NCBI RefSeq assembly: GCF_047663525.1
Contig: NC_092591.1
Location: forward strand, 34,443,001 to 34,507,000
DNA length: 64,000 nt
DNA from: Anas platyrhynchos
Lineage: Eukaryota; Chordata; Aves; Anseriformes; Anatidae
Direction of reading: 5' to 3'
Shown here: piece by piece, positions 59,701 through 64,000 of the stretch
Layout of the letters: the number at the start of each line of letters is the position of its first letter
How positions within the stretch are numbered: the stretch's first letter is position 1
Notes under the pieces: generated by a model
Database searches by the model: none
Seen by the model: only the letters and a program-made list of their open reading frames with translations
Told to the model about the DNA's origin: nothing
Made by a program: the position numbers and the translations under genes

Positions 59701-62069
59701 TTGCATTAAAAAAAAAAAAAAAAAGACAGTGTGATTGCATCTGAATCACAAGGAAAAGGTGTCCATTAGTGTACCACTATATGCTACAGTTGAATGTCCT
59801 GTAACAGCCATTTCATGAAACTAACTTCAAAAGAAGCTATGCTGAACAGTCCCCGCTTTTCAAACGCATCTGTCAGTGCTGGTTAGTTTTATTTTCAGTT
59901 AAATACTTCAGATTCACTTCGAAGGTTCCCTGACACAATGGATCCAGCAAAAAAGATGCACCTTTACTGGAGGGCTGTGTCAAACTGAAGGTACTTAACT
60001 TTGCATCTGGGATACTCAATCTCAATCGCAAGAGCAGGGAAGCAAAGCGACATACACATTCACAAACTAAAGACCAGTGGAAAGATGCATCTGACAAGGC
60101 GGAAACAAACAACTCATTAATGACAGTCATATTGCTCTAGACTAAAGTACAGTGACAGGAAGGTAATCCTCAAGGGGATGATGCCATTATTTGTAATCAA
60201 CAGATACCTAAAGAGCATGAAACTCAGGAAAACATGGAAACAGAAGATCCTGAAGGCTTACAACACACACACTCCACATACAGCAACATTTTGCTATACA
60301 ACCTATTTGCAGCAAAGTGAGCAAACTAACCCATTAAAAAAAAAAAGGGGGGGGAAAAAAGAACATCCTTACTTTTCGGCCATGTTGGTGTCCTTCAAAA
60401 TATGAACATAAATAAACAGAGCTTGCTCGTGCTTCCCCATACGACCCAAGAGCAGAGCACGTTCTTCTAGAAGACCTAGTGAGATAGCATGGAAGTCTAG
60501 TCAAAAGCTACATAGAAAAATGAGAGCAAAAGGTCCATTACTTCCATTACCGACCACATTAACAGAAGGAAACATAAAGTATAGTCTAAGCATAGACTGA
60601 AGTTACACTAAGTATACTATACACTAGAAACAGTAACATTTTATGAATTCTTCAGTAATCTTAGGATACAATAAACTTCAGATCTGTTGAGCTACTCAAG
60701 CTCACCTAAAATTCAGGCTAAATATGTAAGTGATAGGAGATGCCACAATGTCTTAGGATGTCACTTAAAGGAAACCTGCAGAGACCAGAGACACAATTCT
60801 GCCAGCAAAACCACAGCAAGTATACACACCAGTGATTTACAACAGACCTAGCCATCTTCTGTTTCCAGTTACAATGATTCTATAATAACTTAGGAGGTTT
60901 TGCTGTAAAATACAAGAAAAGCAATTTAGTTAGTCTATGGAAACTGAACTCACCATCAAAGGGAAAGTCACTAATTAGTCGACTAGGTTCATAACAGCTA
61001 GACTTCTCCAAAAAAAGAAGAAGTTTTTTCCGGTAATCCCCCAAGTCTCCTCCTTCCTCCCCAGCAGGCACCGGAGTTTTGTCTGTATGAAATAAAGAAA
61101 TATCAGCTAATGTATTACAACTATTTCACTACGCTAATACACAACAGAAGATAGAAACAAAATTACAAGGACCTACATTCTAATGAATCTGCTATATGGA
61201 ATAAGAATCAAGTACACCTGAGAAACGACTTCAGCTCCCTAAAACATATTAACCAGTGGCTGATTAGATGATACATTATTATTCAACACCCTCCCCCTGC
61301 CGTTACCATGCAGAATAAAGCAAGCAGTAGCTGACATTTCACTTAACCATGAACAAAGTGTAACTAAGTTCTTTCACATTTCTAGGGAGGCAAGAAACCA
61401 GACTCTCTTATAAACCCACAGCTTCCATTGTTCCAGTTCCTTCACAGCGTTTAGCAGTATGGGTATTAACAGTGCAGGCTTAGAGCAATACACTATGGAG
61501 GCTTCCCTGCACTGTTCCATCCCCTGTTTTTTCCACCAGAAAATACTAAACATACCTGCAGGTAAAGAATGGAGATATTCTTTCATTAAGCCCTGCACTT
61601 TCTCACAGTACAGCTGGATCAGACAATTGTGAAAGTCTGCACCAATTTCTTCCCACACATGAATGATGTGTTCCTGTAAATACACGTTTAGGTTCAGTTA
61701 AAGATACTTCCTCTGAAAAGTAATTTATTAAAAGCAAGCAACAATTTCAAGATTGCCTTTACCAAGCTCGACTTCAAGATTTCATATTTTAAGTCATATT
61801 CTATTTGCTGTTAATTATTTTTCTCTGTACAACTTACGGCAAAGCTACAATTCTCCAAGACAGCATCATCCTCCAACACCTTGAGAACTGAAGACTTACA
61901 TGGAACACATACTGAACGTAGTACACTGAGTTCTTACCAGATAAGGAATAGCCAAACTTTTGAAGTTTTCTATCAAGAAACTGAGCACTTTATCTCGTGG
62001 CAAAGCTTCCACTTCAGGGAGGTCTTCTGTAAATATCTGTAAAATAAAAATATATTCACAGAAAATATA

Positions 62070-62116
<47 letters not shown>

Positions 62117-62710
62117 TTTCTTAAATGTTACAGTGTATTTTCTCTGAGGCACTGAAGCCCACATTACACCATAAAAAAAAACCTGAGCAGCTTATTTAGG
62201 CACCTAGAAGCTGTGTCACATCTGAAAGGGTTAACAAACATCCCCATTTCTGCCCTAACTAAAACTTATCTTTTACAGTGCCCAGCACCTCCTAAATACA
62301 GGAAGTCAAAGAAAAGTTAGAAAGGCAAATTAATATTTGACATTTAAATATTAATTTAGGCTCTTTTACAAAAAGTGTGATATCAAAAATATTAAATGTT
62401 GTATCAAATGTAAGGGTTATTACGCTTATTACAAGGTAAGGTATTCGATGAATGGAAGAAACAGAAGAAAAACTGAACAGCTGTCCTGCTCTATCTACAG
62501 ATAAGCTTACTACAATACTGAACACAGACAATACCATTTATACACTAAGCTGGATTTAATGTTAACACATGGATTCTTAAATCATACACTGTACTAGGAA
62601 TCTCAATGACAAGGTACTTGTTAAAGCCAAACTTACCTTCAGTCCATCTTCAGGAAAATCTCTTAACACCCAGACAGAGTAAGAAAATACTAAGTGCAAG
62701 TTCTCTGTGC
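56711..62710 (-). CDS. VPS39: VPS39, 3' part: last ten coding exons (339 residues)
   Basis: VPS39 (yeast Vam6) is a subunit of the HOPS tethering complex, which acts with Rab7 and SNAREs in fusion of late endosomes, autophagosomes and lysosomes. Coding exons in transcript order: 62710-62637, 62036-61938, 61673-61556, 61082-60954, 60475-60373, 59445-59400, 58815-58666, 58517-58383, 57817-57726, 56786-56711. All join in phase with GT-AG borders and end at TGA 56713-56711. The product closely follows the mammalian C-terminus as I know it: helical CLH/TPR-like repeats (RALLLGRMGKHEQALFIYVH), the segment LGPIKMEVLEP, then a cysteine-rich end with CTVCKKKIGN and HYFCSKEVN, the presumed zinc-binding domain. 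The rest of the gene, including the N-terminal CNH/beta-propeller half, lies beyond the right edge. I see no further exon in 62711-64000. Confidence 0.96.
57726..57817 (-). CDS. VPS39: VPS39 exon with first zinc-ligand cysteines
   Basis: 92 bp encoding VQEERILHQQVKCIITEEKV then CTVCKKKIGN. It holds the CxxC of the C-terminal domain (Vps39_2 family by my reading). The acceptor is gtcctatag and the donor AACAG|gtaaga. The split codon AG|T gives Ser, starting the SAFARYPN motif. Confidence 0.96.
58383..58517 (-). CDS. VPS39: VPS39 exon
   Basis: 135 bp, 45 codons, phase 0 at both ends. It encodes AINLLPANTQISEIRIFLEK, VLEENAQKKR and FNQVLKNLLHAEFLR. This helical segment precedes the zinc-binding tail. 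The donor is AGG|gtaagt. Confidence 0.96.
58666..58815 (-). CDS. VPS39: VPS39 exon
   Basis: 150 bp, 50 codons, phase 0 at both ends. It encodes VYLSLLRMYLSPPSVHCLGP, IKMEVLEPQANLQAALQVLE and LHHSKLDTTK. Borders are acceptor gtgaaacag|GTC and donor AAG|gtaaca. Confidence 0.96.
59400..59445 (-). CDS. VPS39: VPS39 short exon (46 bp)
   Basis: One base plus 15 codons encoding YCHKHYDRNKDGNKD. Borders are acceptor tgttctag|C and donor GAT|gtaagt. Too short to find by ORF length; recognised from its VPS39 sequence and exact phase. Confidence 0.93.
60373..60475 (-). CDS. VPS39: VPS39 exon
   Basis: 103 bp encoding LLEERALLLGRMGKHEQALF then IYVHILKDTNMAE. This is a TPR/CLH-like helix pair. The donor is GAAAA|gtaagg. 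The split codon AA|C gives Asn before YCHKHY. Confidence 0.95.
60954..61082 (-). CDS. VPS39: VPS39 exon
   Basis: 129 bp encoding a glycine/acidic linker (TPVPAGEEGGDLGDYRKKL) followed by LLFLEKSSCYEPSRLISDFP. Borders are acceptor catacag|AC and donor GATG|gtgagt. It joins in phase on both sides. Confidence 0.95.
61556..61673 (-). CDS. VPS39: VPS39 exon
   Basis: 118 bp, 39 codons plus one base, beginning EHIIHVWEEIGADFHNCLIQ and containing LYCEKVQGLMKEYL. Borders are acceptor tttacag|GAA and donor GCAG|gtatgt. Strongly VPS39-like. Confidence 0.96.
61938..62036 (-). CDS. VPS39: VPS39 exon, symmetric 99 bp
   Basis: 33 codons, phase 0 at both ends, beginning IFTEDLPEVEALPRDKVLSF and ending SLAIPYL. 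The acceptor follows ttttattttacag. A (TG)n(TA)n tract lies about 40-80 nt upstream of the acceptor on the transcribed strand. Skipping this exon would keep the reading frame. Confidence 0.95.
62063..62117. repeat. (TA)n(CA)n tract upstream of a VPS39 acceptor
   Basis: On the transcribed strand this reads (TG)7 followed by (TA)n, 30-80 nt before the acceptor of the exon 62036-61938. Confidence 0.92.
62327..62357. repeat. 12-bp AT-rich inverted repeat in VPS39 intron
   Basis: Arms aaattaatattt (62327-62338) and aaatattaattt (62346-62357) pair perfectly around a 7-nt loop. Confidence 0.75.
62637..62710 (-). CDS. VPS39: VPS39 exon (first seen in window)
   Basis: 74 bp. The acceptor is ..gtgttccag and the donor AAG|gtaagt. 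The exon starts with two bases completing a Gly codon and encodes TENLHLVFSYSVWVLRDFPE then DGLK. It is part of the helical repeat region and joins in phase to the next exon, IFTEDLPEVE. Confidence 0.93.
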
Positions 62711-64000
62711 CTGGAACACAAGAATTAGCAATGCTCAGTGTTAAATTTCTGAAGACGTACCTACTCACAACACAAGAAGATGCTTTCAGAGCTAGCAAAT
62801 CTTCATTTACAGAAAAATCCTTTTTTGTTTTCTCCTCTATCATCAAGGAAATCACATTTCAGGTTAAAGACAATTTCATTACTTCGCAAACATGAGTTCA
62901 AACACGAACAAGTAATGACACTGTCAAATTCTAAGCACCACAGAATTTATACAAGTCAGACCAAAACCTAGCTCTGTTGTCTGAATCTCTTCACAAATAT
63001 TTTCCCTTATGAACATCAGCCATTTGTTTTTATTAGGGTACAAAAACACTATACTTTTGTGTAATTTCCTTCAGACTTTCAGTCTAATGTCTTCTGTAGC
63101 AGAGGGTCAAACACTTTCATAATAAGTAGTAAATGAACAGCTGACATAGGTCCATCAAGATGAATTTATCAAAATGACAATCCTTTTAAAAAAAAAAAAA
63201 ACAGAAGTTTGTTTTGTAATGCTATAATCTGAATGTCGCATATGCACCTCATTGTCTAAGAGATGAGTGGCATTAGCAAATTGCACCAGTGAATAAGTAG
63301 TGTAATGTAAGATACATGGCATAAATAGGAAAGGTCTCAATGTCAAGGTAAATAATGTTTACCATTGAAAAAACATGTTGCTAACAAGAGCCAGCAAGAG
63401 TTCTTGAAAGTAATACTAAGTAATAAGTAATATCAAATTTTGTCAATAATTTAAGACTAGGAGATAAATCCCTCATAAACCACTCTGGATGGTTCTGTCT
63501 GCTTTACTAGTACCGTGATACATTAGAAATAAATAATATAATTGGATGAGAGGGGACTATTCTCATCATTGTGAACTTCTAAGGCCTTTTTTGGTTTTGC
63601 TGATGAACAGTCAACCAAGCAAATTGTTACTATGATGCTGTGAACAGCAACTTGAACTGTTAGACCATAACCTAGATTTCTCTACGCACAGAAAACAAAA
63701 ACTTCATACAGGATTCTTTATCTAAGTGGTGGAAAAAAAAAACAGAACAGCAGCTAGCAATTAGATTTTCAGATGAAAAACCTAATCTAGAAGTCAGACT
63801 TAGTCAGTGATGGCAAATCAACACTGGAATAAAAGACGAAATACTGTGTTATATTCTCTACGTATGATTTTTTTAAATATTTTTTTTTTAAATCAGAAAT
63901 AAGGAATGTGCTCTATTAAGACACTCAAGTTTGAACAGGACACACCTGAACTTAATACTTAAAGTTTGCATTATGTAAGAAAACAGACTAGATGACAGGG
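62711..64000 (-). other. VPS39: VPS39 intron, continuing past the window
   Basis: 1.3 kb of AT-rich sequence upstream of the first VPS39 exon seen. No further exon is visible. Poly(A) runs near 63188 and 63732 only. Confidence 0.7.

Overview
The window is vertebrate nuclear DNA, most likely from a bird. Three signs point that way: split genes with consensus GT-AG introns, AT-rich introns with few transposons, and three fragments of the CR1 retrotransposon, the dominant avian/reptilian LINE, with its typical ATTCTGTGAT / TTCTATGATTC 3' end. I cannot name the species. All recognised genes lie on the minus strand. Their order, reading down the coordinates (5' to 3' for these genes), is VPS39, PLA2G4F-like, PLA2G4E-like. 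This matches the order at human 15q15 (from general knowledge), except that no PLA2G4D copy is seen between the last two.

Layout. (1) 1-13.3 kb: 5' half of a PLA2G4E-like cytosolic phospholipase A2 gene (11 firm exons plus one probable N-terminal exon). It covers the C2 domain, the linker and the start of the catalytic domain, up to the Ser nucleophile motif, then runs off the left edge. A CR1 3' end sits about 50 bp from one of its splice donors. (2) 13.3-27.8 kb: about 14.5 kb with no recognisable exon; it should contain the undetected start of the PLA2G4E-like gene. (3) 28.7-52.1 kb: a complete 20-exon PLA2G4F-like gene whose joined reading frame is 2,559 bp (852 residues plus stop), with C2 domain, nucleophile Ser395 and catalytic Asp680 intact. 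(4) 52.1-56.3 kb: intergenic, nothing recognised. (5) 56.7-62.7 kb: the last ten coding exons (339 residues) of VPS39, ending in the C-terminal zinc-binding domain; the gene continues past the right edge.

How the genes relate. The two PLA2G4 genes are tandem paralogues: matching exons have the same intron phases and nearly or exactly the same lengths (73, 137, 129/132, 41, 43, 67/64, 170/167, 114/93, 38, 136, 137 bp). Both encode proteins expected to bind membranes through a Ca2+-dependent C2 domain and act on glycerophospholipids. VPS39 is an unrelated neighbour, a HOPS tethering subunit for late endosome/lysosome fusion.

Exon boundaries were read by eye from conserved protein sequence, splice consensus and reading-frame continuity. 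Every adjacent pair of exons listed as firm joins in phase. No transcript or database evidence was available. Nothing here looks like a wholly new system. The most useful leads are a 33-bp-stem hairpin in a PLA2G4F intron, a possible in-frame cassette exon in VPS39, and a changed nucleophile motif in the PLA2G4E-like gene.
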